Shown here in pieces: positions 1 through 11,862 of a stretch of 64,000 nucleotides of DNA. The stretch's first letter is position 1, and every line of letters begins with the position of its first letter. Under the pieces are notes generated by a model, which had not been told where the DNA came from, did not search any database, and worked only from the letters and a program-made list of their open reading frames with translations. The position numbers and the translations under genes were made by a program. The stretch is taken from assembly GCF_004379255.2 (NCBI RefSeq), contig NC_056033.1, forward strand, positions 23,056,209 through 23,120,208, in the 5' to 3' direction. Origin of the DNA: Salvia splendens (lineage: Eukaryota; Streptophyta; Magnoliopsida; Lamiales; Lamiaceae).

Positions 1-617
1 AGGGTTTGGGTTTCTCCCTTTTTATATTCTAGGATAAATTTCCCACTTAAATAAACAAAAATAAAAATAAAAAAAATTTGTGGAGTAAAAATAGGGAAAA
101 GGGACGTGTACTAGGGGAGTATTTTAAAAAAAAATATTTAAATCCTCAATTAAATAGGAATAGGATTTAAATTGGTAATTTCTTGTAGGAAAAGACTCCC
201 ACAAAATAGGTAACAAATAAATTAATCCCACAAGTAATTGAAAGGCATATGGGCAAAAATTATGTAGAATAACATAGGGATAATTTGGTTTGGATTTAAT
301 TTGGATAAATATCCCAAAGCAATTAATTAAATCCAAGAAAGAAAGTATTATTTCCAATGGATAAGAGGGCCAAAAATTCCAAATAATATGGCTAGAAATA
401 TATGCATGATCCCACTTAATTAAATCCCCCCATTGGAAAACATATCATATTATTCAACATAACTCTCAACCATTAATTTCACATCGTTAACACAACCACA
501 TAGAAATCAATTCCCAAAAATGCATTTCCAAATCAACATTCACATTAATAAAATGAAAATAAGCCATCAAATAAAAAATAATAATAAAAAAAAGTCAAAA
601 TTTTTCGAGGTGCTACA
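1..617 (-). mobile_element. Chromovirus-type LTR, 5' terminal part (truncated by window edge)
   Basis: Read on the minus strand this starts TGTAGCACCTCG at 617 and continues out of the window. The AT-rich body (wording such as aaatcctcaattaaatagg) matches the terminal kilobase of the LTRs at 57443-61085 and 61130-63889, all in the same orientation. It abuts an Athila-type 3' region directly, so the chromovirus LTR inserted into or recombined with that older element. No coding content is seen; the short ORFs here are AT-rich chance frames. Whether it is a solo LTR or a 5' LTR cannot be told from this window. Confidence 0.7.
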
Positions 618-1648
618 AGAACACTTTCTACTATTTTTACAAAAGAAAAATTATGAGAGGCTGATTTTTAATATTGAGATGAAAATTGCACGACTAAAGG
701 CATTAGGACTTAACCATTTGAGCCGCATTCTTCCTTCGATCCACAAACCCGCCTCATTAGTCAAGGCACCCCCTAGTTAGCCAATTCGAGCTTATACACT
801 ATTTTCCTTTCTTTGAAGCCTTAAAACCAAATTCAAAGTTTCATATCACATGAAAGGGGATAGCAAGAAAAACGAGGGGCAGCCAGGTTGATCAAGTTAG
901 ACAATCGGGTTGATCATTGATCATATAAAAAGAAAATGATGAAAAGGTTTTTTTTAAAAAAAGAAAAGGGCAGGAAATAGTTGTAACCTGACCCAAAAAA
1001 TCAAAAGCAAAAAAATAATATAAGGGTGAAGGTCGAAATCTGACCAAGAAGGAGCACCAAAGAAAAAAAAATAAAAAATATATCCCAATTCTGATCCAGC
1101 GAGTCTAGGCAAATCTTTGGCTTTTTCACTCATGTGATTTTTCTTTAAAATTTTTTATTTTTTATTTTTGAACTTAGAACCCCTAGGACCTCACCCTAAT
1201 ATGTTACTAACCTTGAGCCTCGTTACAACCTTAAAACAAAGACCTTAAGGAACTATCTTGTGCAGTCCGATTCAAGGTATTAAATTTATGGCAAGATCGA
1301 GTGAGCAGTCCTAACTTCTCAGGTAAGGAATGAGTGACTGAGTGAATCCAACAATGGTTTTTGAATTGAGCAATCTTGACAAGTTGACACCTTGATCAAG
1401 TAAAGGCGAAAGAGAATGAACACAAGCTACTGACAAATGGATTAACCTCGACCTCGGGTATGATTGTTGGAAAATTATTCGGTCTAATGCATACATGTGA
1501 ATACGTGTCTTTATCTTAAGGTCTTGTTTTTCTTTTCGTCTTTTCTTTTACTTAAAAAAATAAATTAACCATGCCTGAAATTTGCCCTATCTTTTTCTTT
1601 TCTTTTTCTTTATACTTGGGGACAAGTATGTTTTAAGTGTGTGCAGTT
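618..1648 (+). mobile_element. Athila-type 3' noncoding internal region
   Basis: This stretch parallels 14820-15867: both begin near 'agaacactttctac', contain 'gcaccccctagtta' or a close variant, a GGGCAGG...CCTGACCC stem and a terminal 'gacaagtatg' block just before an LTR that begins TGAT. It is therefore the noncoding 3' end of an Athila/Tat Gypsy element leading into the LTR at 1649. It shows no coding potential. Its upstream side was cut by the LTR ending at 617. Confidence 0.7.
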
Positions 1649-2795
1649 TGATAGGGCCTATTTCATGCATCGGTTTATGGGTGAAATACATGCTACTTAA
1701 TCGGTTTATCGCGCAAAACAAGTGTTAAATGTGCAGAATTACCACTTGACCAAGGCTTCAAGGCCGACCTGATCAAGCAAGTACAAAGGCGATAAAAGGC
1801 TCAGAATCGGGGGAGTTGATCAAGGGGAGCGATCAAGCAGTTAGGAGGGGACCACGGGTTTCTGGAAGAAGAGCACGTGAGGAAATGAGCTAGATACAAC
1901 GCACCATTCTGTTATCAAGGACGACGTTCTAGAAGGGGACACGTGCTGGAATATGAGACGCAAGGACGAAGCTGAGTCACGAATTTGTTACCAAAAAGAG
2001 TCGACATTCTAGAAGAACAACATGTAGCAATCAATAAGTCGCTCATTCTAGCAATTAATAAGTCGCTCATTCTCAGAATGAGTGAATATTCCCTGACAAG
2101 ATCGTTATCCAGTTGGAGGCCGAATCGAGCTTATAAATAGAGGGTGTGCCACCACAAAGAGAGACACTTTACTTTCCGCCTAGTTTAGTTTAGAATAGTT
2201 ATCTAGCGTAGTCCAACTCTCTAGCTTAGTTTAGTTTAATTCTCTAGCTTAGTTAGATAGCTTAGTTAGAAGGGCGACCAAAGGGAGCGCTGCAGAATAC
2301 TCATTTCTGTTAGCGTGACTTAAGTTTCCCGCTGAGATTCTTCTCAGTTTACCGCTTTCTTAAACTCCAAGTGTTAGCTTAGTTTAATTTCACGCTGTAA
2401 TCAGTTTTTAGTTTAATCAAGTTATTTTCGTTTTAAATCCGCGCATTTACTTTTCTGTTGTTTCCTGCAAATCACTTGACCCAGTAGTTAGAATTATGTT
2501 GATCAAGCTAGCTAGTTTAAATTCTGTCTAGATTAAAACAGTAGTTAAAACTCCAAAATTAAAGCGTGGCAGCAGCCAACCCCCCCTGTTCACTACTCAC
2601 ACACTCGACACACCAACTTCCCTGAACTTGCCGCTTTACTGTTAAAATTGTGCAAAATTGGGAGTTATAAATTACTTTGGCAAGGCGGAAAGGGCGAGAG
2701 CTAAAGTGCATTGATTAAGTGGCAACGACATTTGCTAACTGATCCAATCGGTTCGGTTATCACTCCATATAACTTGATCCGCATTCTATTCATGT
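1649..2795 (+). mobile_element. Athila-type LTR (+)
   Basis: It starts TGATAGGGCC, directly after the pre-LTR 'gacaagtatg' block, so it reads as a 3' LTR of the element to its left. The same LTR lies inverted at 7651-8898: both share the TGATArGGCC start, a TATAAATAG box, and the end section with 'ccatataacttgatc'. The 3' boundary is approximate because no primer-binding site follows; sequence passes within about 30 bp into the middle of a reverse-transcriptase frame. That junction implies a deletion or recombination. Confidence 0.72.
2132..2139 (+). promoter_or_regulatory. TATA box of Athila-type LTR
   Basis: TATAAATA sits mid-LTR, about 480 bp from the LTR start, in 'agcttataaatagaggg'. 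The inverted LTR copy has the equivalent TATAAATAGA at 8501-8510. This is the usual place for the U3/R core promoter of a plant Gypsy LTR. The transcription start is not determined. Confidence 0.6.
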
Positions 2796-2814
2796 TTTCG
2801 ATCCCTTTCCTAGT

Positions 2815-4984
2815 CCCTCCAGGGGACACATTTGAGCAAGGGCTTCACAGCCTAAATAGAGTACAAGAGAGATGCCGACAGAAGGATCTAGTATTAAACT
2901 TTGAGAAATGTCATTTCATGGTCACGGAGGGCATTGTCCTAGGCCACGTCGTGTCAAGCAGGGGAATAGAAGTCGATCAAGCCAAGGTGGCGGTTATTGC
3001 AAAGCTCCCCCACCCCACCAACCAGAAGGAGATTCGGGCTTTCTTGGGCCATGCGGTTTTTTACGGGCGCTTCATCAAAGATTTTGCAAAGATTGCCCAG
3101 CCCTTGACGAGGCTGCTACAAAATGAAGTGGAGTTTGAATTCTCCGATGCCTGCAAGGCCGCCTTCCAGATATTGAAGGATAGATTGATCAGTGCTCCGA
3201 TCATCCGCGCCCCCGACTGGAGTCACCCCTTCGAGGTGATGTGCGACGCAAGCGATTATGCAGTAGGGGCGGTTCTGAGCCAAAGAATCAATGGAAAAAG
3301 CTATGTCATCTTTTACGCTTCGAAGACTCTCAATCAAGCGCAGAAGAATTATGATACTACAAAGAAGGAGATGCTGTCAGTAGTCTATGCCTTCGAGAAA
3401 TTCAGACCCTACTTACTTGGTTCAAAAGGGATTGTCTACACAGACCACGCTGCTATCAAATACTTTCTAGCGAAGAAAGAGTCGAAGCCGCGCTTGATCA
3501 GATGGGTACTCCTTCTGCAAGAGTTTGACTGGGAGGCAATCGACAAGAAAGGTTCGGAGAATAGAATGGCTGATCACCTGAGCCGAAACATACAAGAGGA
3601 CAATGGGGAAGCCATCTCCGACGCATTCCCTGATGAGCATTTGTACCTGATCAAAGCTGAGATGATAAATCAAGCTGACCAAGGAAAGGAGATCCACAGG
3701 TAGAAGGAGCCTTGGTTTGCTGACATGGGTAACTATTTGGTGACGGGCGAGCTGCCCACAAATGCTGAGATCACAAGAGCGCAAAGGCAGAAACTTAAGA
3801 GCGATTCCCGTTACTTCTATTGGGATGATCCTTATTTGTGGAAGATGAGAGCTGATCAAGTTATCCGTCGCTGTATACCCGATTGGGAACAAGATGACGT
3901 ATTGGTCCACTGCCACACACTAGCTTGTGGCGGTCATTTCGGTCTGAAAAAAAATAGCGAGGAAGGTGCTCGACAGCGGGTTTTATTGGCCCTCCTTCGT
4001 AAAGACGCTTATGAGTTCTGCAGGAGATGCCCCTGATGCCAATTGACTGGAGGGATTTCGGCGAGAGATGAGATGCCGCAAGTCCCCGTGATAGTATGCG
4101 AAATCTTCGACGTATGGGGAATGGATTTCATGGGACCCTTCCCATCATCTGAAGGGAACCTATATATTCTGGTGGCAGTGGACTACGTGTCCAAGTGGGT
4201 TGAAGCCAAGGCAACAAAGACGTGTGAGTCCAAGGAGGTGGCCAAGTTCTTAAAGTCGAATATCTTTACCCGGTACGGGATACCGCGGGCCATCATCTCT
4301 GATCAAGGCACTCATTTCATCAATCGGACCATTGAAACTCTGATGAGAAAATACGGCGTCCACCACTGACTGTCCACACCTTACCACCCCCAGACGAATG
4401 GCCAAGCCGAAGTGTCCAACCGGGATATCAAGGCGATCATAGAAAAGACGGTGAATCCAATGAGGAATGAATGGAGCCGCCGACTAGAGGATGCGCTCTA
4501 GGCATACATGACCGCCTTCAAAATGCCGATCGAAAAGTCCCCTTACCTTCTGGTATTTGGGAAGATATGCCATTTATCGGTGGGAATTGAGCATCAAGCC
4601 TTCTGGTCTGTCAAGGAGATGAACCTGAATGCTGAGGCCTGCGCTGAAGAGAGGAAGTTACAACAACAGGAGATTGAAGAGATCTGCCTCGTCGCGTATG
4701 ACTCTGCCATGTGGTACAAAGAAAGAACAAAGATGTGGCATGACAAGAACCTCCGAAAGAAGGAGCTCAAGGTAGGACATAAGGTGTTGCTATTCCAGTC
4801 AAGACTAAAACTGATGCCAGGGAAGCTGAGGTCAAGGTGGGCAGGCCCCTATACCATTGTGGCCATACGTGCAAATGGAGCAATTGAACTCCGAGGAAGC
4901 GACCCTGACTCGTCTTCCTTCTTGGTGAATGGCCATCGGGTGAAGCCTTATAGAGATGGGAACGAGGTGTACGTGGTGGAATAG
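2815..4984 (+). pseudogene. pol: Athila/Tat Gypsy pol: RT C-terminus, RNase H, integrase
   Basis: One frame runs through the whole segment. In order it shows the end of reverse transcriptase (GDTFEQGL..., then [12 protein letters not shown]), RNase H ([23 protein letters not shown]), the integrase HHCC finger near 3915-4045, the integrase core with Asp in WGMDFMGPF (near 4120) and in ISDQGTHF (near 4300), Glu in NGQAE (near 4400), and the integrase C-terminal domain ending at 4984. The frame is interrupted by four in-frame stops at 3701-3703 (TAG), 4034-4036 (TGA), 4367-4369 (TGA) and 4499-4501 (TAG). There is no obvious frameshift. Protease and the catalytic part of RT are absent, and the 5' end is fused to an LTR end. 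It would have made the replication and integration enzymes of an Athila-clade element; as it stands it is dead. Confidence 0.88.
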
Positions 4985-5660
4985 ATTCCACTACTCATAT
5001 CCGAATCTCTCCAGTGATCGCAGGTAAAAGGAGTAACTGGGTACCTTTGGGTAGTCTGCTTGATCGAGCTAAAAGAGGATTTTGAAATTTATAAACTGAT
5101 CAAGTGACATCCAAGGGCACTCAGTCGACTTCTTAGTAACTTAGTATAAATATGTCTTTCCTTATTCAAGTTAAACAAACAAAAATATACAAAATATGAA
5201 ATATAAAGAAAGTTAAACTGATCGAGTGGTTATTATTTGAGTATTCATCTCGATTGACTTGTCAACTTGATCAGTTGGATACTGGGTGTATTTTGTGGTC
5301 TAAATGCAGTAGCTTGATCAAGGCAGGGAACTGAAGAGTCGCGCTTAACTGCCTACGTGTCGAGAAGAGATGAAGCATCGAGGGGAACCCATGTTTTGGA
5401 CAAGGATAGCTGAAAAAGCGCACCTAATATATGAAGCATCGTGGGAAATCCAAAAGGCTCTGTTTCAAATAAAAGGGAGTTTATTCTGAAACGTCCTTCA
5501 CTTTTTCCTCACGCACTAACCGTACCCAAGTTTCTCTCTCAATTTTTCTCAAATCGCACGAACCCTAGCCCCAAATCACCGCCGATTTCAACGAACAAGC
5601 CGCACAATACCATCAAAATGACGAAGAACGGAGCCAACGACCACGCACCATCCTAATGAA
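4985..5660 (+). other. Noncoding sequence after pol; retroelement leader remnant
   Basis: No protein domain is recognised. The first part is AT-rich with several TGATCAAG motifs. From about 5440 it becomes C/T-rich in a way that resembles the leader before the Athila ORF at 11863 and ends with a short ATG frame (MTKNGANDHAPS) at about 5618-5656. I read it as the pol-to-third-ORF spacer of an Athila element, cut where a gag piece begins. Confidence 0.45.
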
Positions 5661-5664
5661 GCGA

Positions 5665-5910
5665 TGCGCGAGATCTAGGAAGCACAGAAGGAGCAGAGGG
5701 CAGCGCTGGACATGCTTATAAAGCAACTATCTCAAGTTGCCATGTCGCTGGGGGAACTGAGAGGAAATGAATGGAAGATCCCTGCCACGGTGCAGCCAAC
5801 TGGGCGAGAGAACATCAGTGAAGTCTCCCTAAGGTCATGGAAAGTATATCGAAGCCCACCTGCGAGTTCTCCAGTGTCTACATCTGGACCGCGCTACGAA
5901 GAAGGAGGAG
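5665..5910 (+). pseudogene. gag: Athila/Tat gag C-terminal fragment (+)
   Basis: The + frame from about 5712 reads a leucine-rich segment followed by IPATVQPTGRENISEVSLRS, the conserved motif area that closes Athila/Tat Gag before protease. Nothing upstream (Gag core, zinc knuckle) is on this strand. Within about 50 bp it meets gag sequence running the opposite way on the minus strand, so the two gag pieces face each other tail to tail. This is a rearranged fragment with no start of its own. Confidence 0.6.
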
Positions 5911-5929
5911 AGTGCGGAGCCATAACCTC

Positions 5930-7450
5930 TCTTGGACCTTTGTTGGGGTGCCTGTTATATCTTTGATTCGAAGGTCCTTCGCCCTGGCTGGGCTGAGGGT
6001 AGTCGGATGGCCCATAGTGCTCTAGTTGATACTGGGGCTAATGCTAGTGCTGGTTCCCTGGGTGCTGCGGATTTCTCCTTTGATGTGGCGGAACGTAGCT
6101 CACCACCTGATTGTTGGGTTATTTTCCAGAGTTGCTTTATTGGGGGCCTTGATGTCTGTATCCCCAGTTCCCCTTCTGTTGTCTTCTTGACCAGTTGGTT
6201 TGGCTTCCGCCTGACCAATTACCCTGGGGACCGCTTGACCAGTTCCCTTGACCACCCTTCATTCTGTTTCCTCCATTGTTTAGTCTTTCTTGATTTCGTG
6301 CGAGTCAATTGGGCCCGGAGGGTTGTATCTGTTGTGTAGATGGTTGAGGTGGTTGGCTTAGGCTTTGATCATTCCACCTGAAATTTGGATGATCTCTCCA
6401 TAGCGCATCCCTCTGCTTTCCCTAGATCCAGTTGCCATTCGGGTTCCAATGCCCGACAGCGTTCACTTGAGTCTGCGGTTCCGCTTCAGGAGGAAACTTG
6501 CAGTAATAATAATGATGCTCCTCTGGTGGTGGTGGCACATACGTCTTCTCCTTGGGAGCGGGCGGTGGGGGCGCTCTGGACTTCTATACTGCTTCTAGCA
6601 GCTTCTTCTCCATCTGCTCAAATCGAGCCTCCAGCTTCTCATCGTTTCGTTCCTCTACTGCGTGCGCCGCTCCTCGTCTGTACTGGCCTAGAGAGGTCTC
6701 ATACGATCTCTTTGCTTCGATTAACCTCTCCAGAATACCCTTCGCTTAACTGAATGGGGTTTTTGAGAAATCCCCTTGGGCAGCTAGGTTCAGATCATTT
6801 TTGCTGTCCACCGTCAATGAAGAGGCCTCCCGCTCTCCCATCTTGTGATTAGGACACGCTTGAAGCAGTCCATGAAATCTGTCCCAATATTGGCCAGAGG
6901 CTCATCATAATCCTGCCTTGCCTCTGTAATCTCTCTCTTCAGGGCACTTGTCTTTGATGCTGGGAAGAAACAGTCTAAAAAGATCATGCAAAACTCGGCC
7001 CAAGTTCTAATTGAGCCTTCCGGCAACCTTGACAGCCAGACTCCTGCATCACCCTTCAAAACGAAGGGTATCGCCTTGAGCCTATAATCTTCTGATGTGG
7101 ACCCAACTGGTACTGGTTGAATGACACAATATCTGCAAAATTCTTCTAAAAAGGCATAAGGGCATTCCTTCGAGAGTCCGTAGAAATTTAATAATACCGC
7201 AAGCACCCCCGATTTGATTGCGATTGCTCGCATTCCTGGAGTAATAGCAATGGCATGAGTGGGCTCCTTCTCGTCATGAGCTTGTAGGGAGCCAATTCTC
7301 CAATCGTTGTCTACGACGACCATCTACTTTTCTGCTTCCTCGAGTAGTGGTGGTTTAGGCAGCGTGGTTAGTTCTCATTCCTCCTCACTGGTCAGTTGCT
7401 CAGCAGTTGATGACGAAGCGGCTGCTGCTAACGCGACTCTGTAACGAGTG
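5930..7450 (-). pseudogene. gag: Athila/Tat gag (-), broken
   Basis: The longest open piece (7323-6814, 169 aa) holds the retrotransposon Gag core with FVLKGDAGVWLSRLPEGS and FFPASKTSALKREI. Upstream, the frame continues through two in-frame stops (TAG just before the Met at 7323, and TGA about 50 bp earlier). Downstream it shifts frame near 6840, then shows a Gln/Asn/Pro-rich tail with HPNFRW (about 6390) and QGNW-type repeats down to about 5960. Gag packages element RNA into particles. It lies downstream of the primer-binding site at 7631-7648 and the LTR at 7651-8898, so this is the 5' end of a minus-strand element whose pol is missing or rearranged. Confidence 0.78.
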
Positions 7451-7630
7451 GTCACCACACCGACCTCCTAGACTCGCCACTGAGCGTTTGTATTTCTGTA
7501 AATGAGAGGATGATTCCAGTGTCCTCCGCGGTGGTACCTTCTCGTGAAAAGAAAGAAACACAAATTAAAAGCAAGAAACAAAACTATTTACACATATGCA
7601 TTAAACACATCTTTGTAATAACACCATGCT

Positions 7631-7648
7631 TCCCCGGCAACGGCGCCA
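7631..7648 (-). promoter_or_regulatory. Primer-binding site, tRNA-Asp type
   Basis: On the minus strand the sequence is TGGCGCCGTTGCCGGGGA, a few bases after the LTR end. This matches the tRNA-Asp-complementary site known for Athila/Tat elements, where minus-strand DNA synthesis is primed. It fixes the LTR at 7651-8898 as a 5' LTR in minus orientation. Confidence 0.85.
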
Positions 7649-7650
7649 TT

Positions 7651-8898
7651 TGGTGAAATGAAGAGGATATGTCGTTGATCAAGTTATATGGAAAAATAAC
7701 CGACCGGGTGGATCAGTTTGCAAATGTCGTTGCGACTTGATCAAGGTGCTTCTCTCTTTCACAAAAAATATTTATAACTCCCTAACATGCATCCTACTTT
7801 TAACAGCAAGCGGCAAGTACGAGGTCGATCCCACAGAGAAACTGGTGCGTTGAGTGTGTTTTTAGTGAACAGGGTTCGGCTGCTGCCACGATTTAAGTTG
7901 GGAGTTTTAAACTACTGGATTAAACTAGGCGGAATGTAAACTAACGACTGGATCAAGTGACTCATCATGCTGGAAAATAGCGAATCGATCAAGTAAACGA
8001 CAAACTGAAATAAAAGATTTAACTACCTAACATGCTACGAATCTACGAAACACTTTGCCATTCAACATAATGAAAGTTCAACATTGGATCTGGATTTTTA
8101 ATGATAAAGATGAGACTAGAACAGTAGACGAAAATTCCGAAACAAAATAACTTTGATTTTTAACTCAGAACTCAAAACCGAACTGTGAAGATGCGGAATA
8201 CAAAACAAGGACGATTCTTTAACTACGCAACAAACATGAAATTAAACTAAGGAACTAGATCTAGAGTATAAGAAAGCGAATAAAGCTGAGAGAACCTCGG
8301 TCGGAAACTTGAGACGACGCCGAATAGATTTGGGTTTCTCTGTCGCACTCCGTTCGGTCGCTCTCCTTCTAGCTAACCATTACTACTTTCTAATCTAAAC
8401 TATTTTGGAACTGGAGAAAGACTTCGAACTAGGAACATGCGGAGAAAAAAAAAGAAACTTAAACCGGACAGAAAAAACTCCTCACTATGGCGCTGCGCCC
8501 TCTATTTATAGGCTCTCCACGACAGCCTCCAGCTGTGATAACAACTTTGACAGCGAATATTCGTCCTTGCTGGGATTGCGCGTCTCATCCGTCGATACGT
8601 GTCCTCCTTCTAGAATGTAGTGGTCCTTGATAACCGATTGAGGATCGCTTTACAGCGCATCGGATATACGTGCTCTCTTTCTGTTTCGCAGTGGTCCCCC
8701 GACTAACTGCTTGACCATCAGCTTGATCAACCCATACTCTTTTTGGCCTTTTCTGCCTTCTGCGCCAGCTTGATCAGTTTGGACTTGCTGCCCTTGGTCA
8801 AGCGGCATTCCTGCACAATTAACACTCGCTTTCCACGTGAAACTGATCAAGTAACGGACTTTTTACCCTTAAACCGATGCATGAAATAGGCCTTATCA
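7651..8898 (-). mobile_element. Athila-type 5' LTR (-)
   Basis: Read on minus it starts TGATAAGGCC at 8898, has TATAAATAGA at 8510-8501, and ends in ...CACCA or ...TTTCA immediately before the primer-binding site. It is the inverted relative of the LTR at 1649-2795. Its right flank (8899 onward) is the middle of another LTR family, so this element probably inserted there. The short ORFs inside are chance frames. Confidence 0.78.
8501..8510 (-). promoter_or_regulatory. TATA box of the minus-strand Athila-type LTR
   Basis: TATAAATAGA on the minus strand, at the same relative place as 2132-2139 in the plus copy. Confidence 0.6.
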
Positions 8899-9730
8899 AT
8901 AGCCCCAAAGCTTCATAAAAAAAGATCTTCTCTTTGCCAAATATTTTCGGAGCTAAAAGTTAGAGTGTTTCATTGTGCAATGAGTTGAAGAAGGATTCAA
9001 GATCATCAAGGCTGCAAGGATTCAACCTTTGGGTTTTATTGCTTTAGTTCTCATAGGATTCTAGGGATGTGTTAGTAACTCTTATTGGTTTATACAATTT
9101 CATTTTCTATTTAACATCCGTTTGTTCTTACTTTGTTTCTTCCTTAAGTTGTTCCGTGATACTTCACGCTTGAGTGCCACATTCGGTGATGATTTAATAT
9201 AACTTGCTACATAATCGTGAGCAGAGGTTGGCGAGTTAGATCCACTTAATAGACACTACAATTAGATTCCTTTAAAACGACACTGTTAATTAAGAGTGAG
9301 GACTTTTCAAGGGTCTTAGGAGCTTCTAGGAGTCACGTATTTAGGATTGGCAACCCTAATGTTTGTAATCTACATTTGCATCGCATGAGCATAAGCTAGG
9401 TGACTCGTTCTATCAAAGTAAGAACTGTGCTAGGGTGTTGTAGTTGAAATTTGTATAACCATAATTGTGAAGTACGTCCCTGGAATTATCTTATCTCTTA
9501 TATTTTATCTTTGTGATTTATTTGCAATTAGTTGTTTACTTGGTTTTTACTTGTTCTATTTTCGAAAATCTCCAAAACTTTTGTTTCTCTAGATAGTATT
9601 TGACTCTTAGTACATGATAGACAGTTGCAATTATATTCCCCGTGTTCAATATCCCGGTACTGACCTTTAGGTATACTATTCCTACTCTGTATACTTGTAG
9701 GTATTTATAGTGTTAAAAAATAGTGCATCA
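8899..9730 (+). mobile_element. Tat-like LTR, 3' two-thirds (+)
   Basis: It aligns with the downstream part of the complete LTR at 18600-19892, beginning at the shared 'atagcccc' and ending in the shared 'gtgcatca'. Shared landmarks are a 'catgatagacagttgcaatt'-type block, 'gatatcccggcactgacctt' (here with t for c), and 'tgtatacttg' near the end. The 5' third is missing where the Athila-type LTR adjoins at 8898. No primer-binding site follows the LTR end. Confidence 0.7.
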
Positions 9731-11110
9731 GAGTTCAAATAGGAGTTAGAACCCCGAAGGTCAGGCAGAGGTGTACCAACAGGAATACCCACACAGTGGA
9801 GAATGGAGATGGTCGGAAGAGTACACAACTTTCCCATGTCATACAGAGCCCTATCCGATTACCACTCAAACTCCCACTTGGCATATGAGATATCCACACT
9901 ACCAACCTCACCCTGAATTTCCAAGCCATGAGTGTAGCCCACGGACATATCAACGTGACTATTCCAGTCATTACCCTTCATTCCCATGTCATCCTTATCA
10001 AACCTACCCCCAGGGCAGGGGACCACTTTCCTACATGGTCAAATGAGGATTGGCGAACTCAAAAGCCTCATTATTACCAAGACCAAACTTGTCTTGATCA
10101 ACATCGATATCAACCTCAACCTGAACAGAGCTTTGAACTGCCCTTGAATGAAAATCAATATGCAAGTTCTACAGAAGGAGAGATTGAGGGGTTGATCGTA
10201 TCACAACAGAACATAAGGAGCTGCACGAGGTCAAATGATGAATTGGTGATGGAAACGCAACGCACTTATGATGAGCAGAAATCCCACATGGATGAAATGA
10301 TCCGGCAGGTCGCGCTGTTGACTGAGTTGATGAAAGAAATAATAGAGGACAAAGCAGAAGCCAGGATGAATGAGAAGAGGGTAGAAGAAGAAGGGGTAAG
10401 TGAGCCTGAAGAGAAAGAGCCATCAGTTGCTGAGCAAAAGTTGGAGGACTCACTGGAGGAGCCAAGAAAAGCAGGAGCCGTTGAGGCCGAATTAGCAGGG
10501 AAGGAGTCTCAAACTAAAGAAGAGTCGAGCGTAGCGCCTCTCATGGACGACCTAACATGCAAAGTTCCAGAGGAAGTGAAGGACAAACTTCCGGGGGAGA
10601 AAGAAGAAGACATCATACACCCTGAGAAACCGGGAGTTTCATTACTCTACCTTCAAGTGAAAACAGAGCATGACCTTGAAGGGGGAATAGTGAGGGTTAT
10701 GTCTAATGTGGAAGGAGAACATGCACAGCCAAAGAGACCACCTCCAGTGATAGATAAGCTCGAAGAGCGCCACGGCGAAGAAAGACCATAAATGAAGGAG
10801 GGAAGGCCCGAAAGAAAGGCCGCAAGAGTCATCCACTGGGTACAACTAGAGCCTTGGCCTGAGCCGTTCAAGGTGGAAAAGTCTCTTGACACTAGATTGC
10901 GTCCCAAGGAGAATAAGAAGATCCAGAGGACTTATAAGAATCATAAGAAAAAGCGGGCAGCCACAATGATGATAAATCCTCAGGAAAATCAGAGGATGGA
11001 TAGCTATGAGGATGAAAGGAAACTGCCGAACCATGAGCACAAAGGTGCAGAGATGATCAATTGGGCAAGAAGTACTACCTCTTAAGTTTTTGGTGGGAAT
11101 CGAAGCAAGT
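9731..11110 (+). pseudogene. gag: Gag-like ORF of an Athila/Tat element, truncated at its start
   Basis: Two frames cover this stretch: an aromatic/Pro/His-rich start (9771-10046), then a 287-aa frame (9928-10791) with Gln/Tyr-rich sequence followed by a Glu/Lys-rich coiled-coil-like tail (VEEEGVSEPEEKEPSV...). A third frame, rich in Lys/Arg/Glu, follows at 10792-11085. Composition and position after an LTR suggest the C-terminal half of a Gag of the Tat/Athila type, but no Gag core or zinc knuckle is visible. The family call is an inference from context. The change of frame near 9930-10046 suggests a frameshift. Confidence 0.45.
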
Positions 11111-11862
11111 CAAAATTCAAAAGGGGCAAGTACAAACTTGCAACTCTATTGATCCACCACATCCTAGGAGCTACAAAATCTCAAGGAGTATCCTGCCTTA
11201 CACTTTTTCTTTGTCTATCCCTATAGAAAGAAAAATGCTAAATAAATCGGCGGCATGGATAAAGAAGAAATTTCATTATTCCTACTCAGCCTGATCAAGT
11301 AAGAAATGTTCGTTGGACAATTTTAGGAAATTGGATCACTCAGCTCGATATGAGACACTTGATCAAGTGAATTCCGAGAATTACCCACGACTTGGAATGA
11401 TTTTTTAATTTCACTTTTTGTTTTTTTTTCAAAAAAAGAAAACTCTCAAACTAATTCAAGAAAATGGTGAAAGTATTTTCAATTTCTACTCAATTCTCTT
11501 TTGAATCTTTAAAACCCTCTGCCAATGCTCAAAAAAATCTTTTATTTGTTTTTGAATAAGAGTTTGACTGAACAGGTAAGAGAGTAAGAACTACTACAGA
11601 ATTTTGCTTTTAACCAGAAGAGGTAAAAAAGGGGGGAAAACTAGAAAGGTTTGAAATTCAAGTCTGGCGTGAAAGTCGAACGGTTGCTGACGTAGTAGCA
11701 GCCGTTCCTTCTTCCTCTTTTATCTCTATCTATCACACTTCATTTTCTCTCTCACCTCTTCACAGTTTAGTAAACCCTTAGCACTTTCCCCCTCCCCAAT
11801 CTCCCAAAATTCCTAATGTCTCATCTCTAAGTTTCAGGTGAAACCGCTCCACGCCACCACTC
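11111..11862 (+). other. Leader before the Athila ORF-1/env-like gene
   Basis: Noncoding, with two TGATCAAG motifs near 11295 and 11360, poly-T/poly-A runs, then a C/T-rich tract (about 11700-11860) just before the ATG at 11863. The C/T-rich tract resembles that at 5480-5620. It could hold a splice acceptor for a subgenomic RNA, as proposed for env-like genes of plant Gypsy elements, but I cannot place one with confidence. Confidence 0.4.

Noticed and set aside
1..20. Telomere-like 'agggtttgggttt' at the window start
   Set aside because: Only about two degenerate units; the sequence is the interior of a chromovirus LTR.
9735..10465. Minus-strand ORFs opposite the gag-like region
   Set aside because: Shadows of the plus-strand frame, with no domain and no promoter context.
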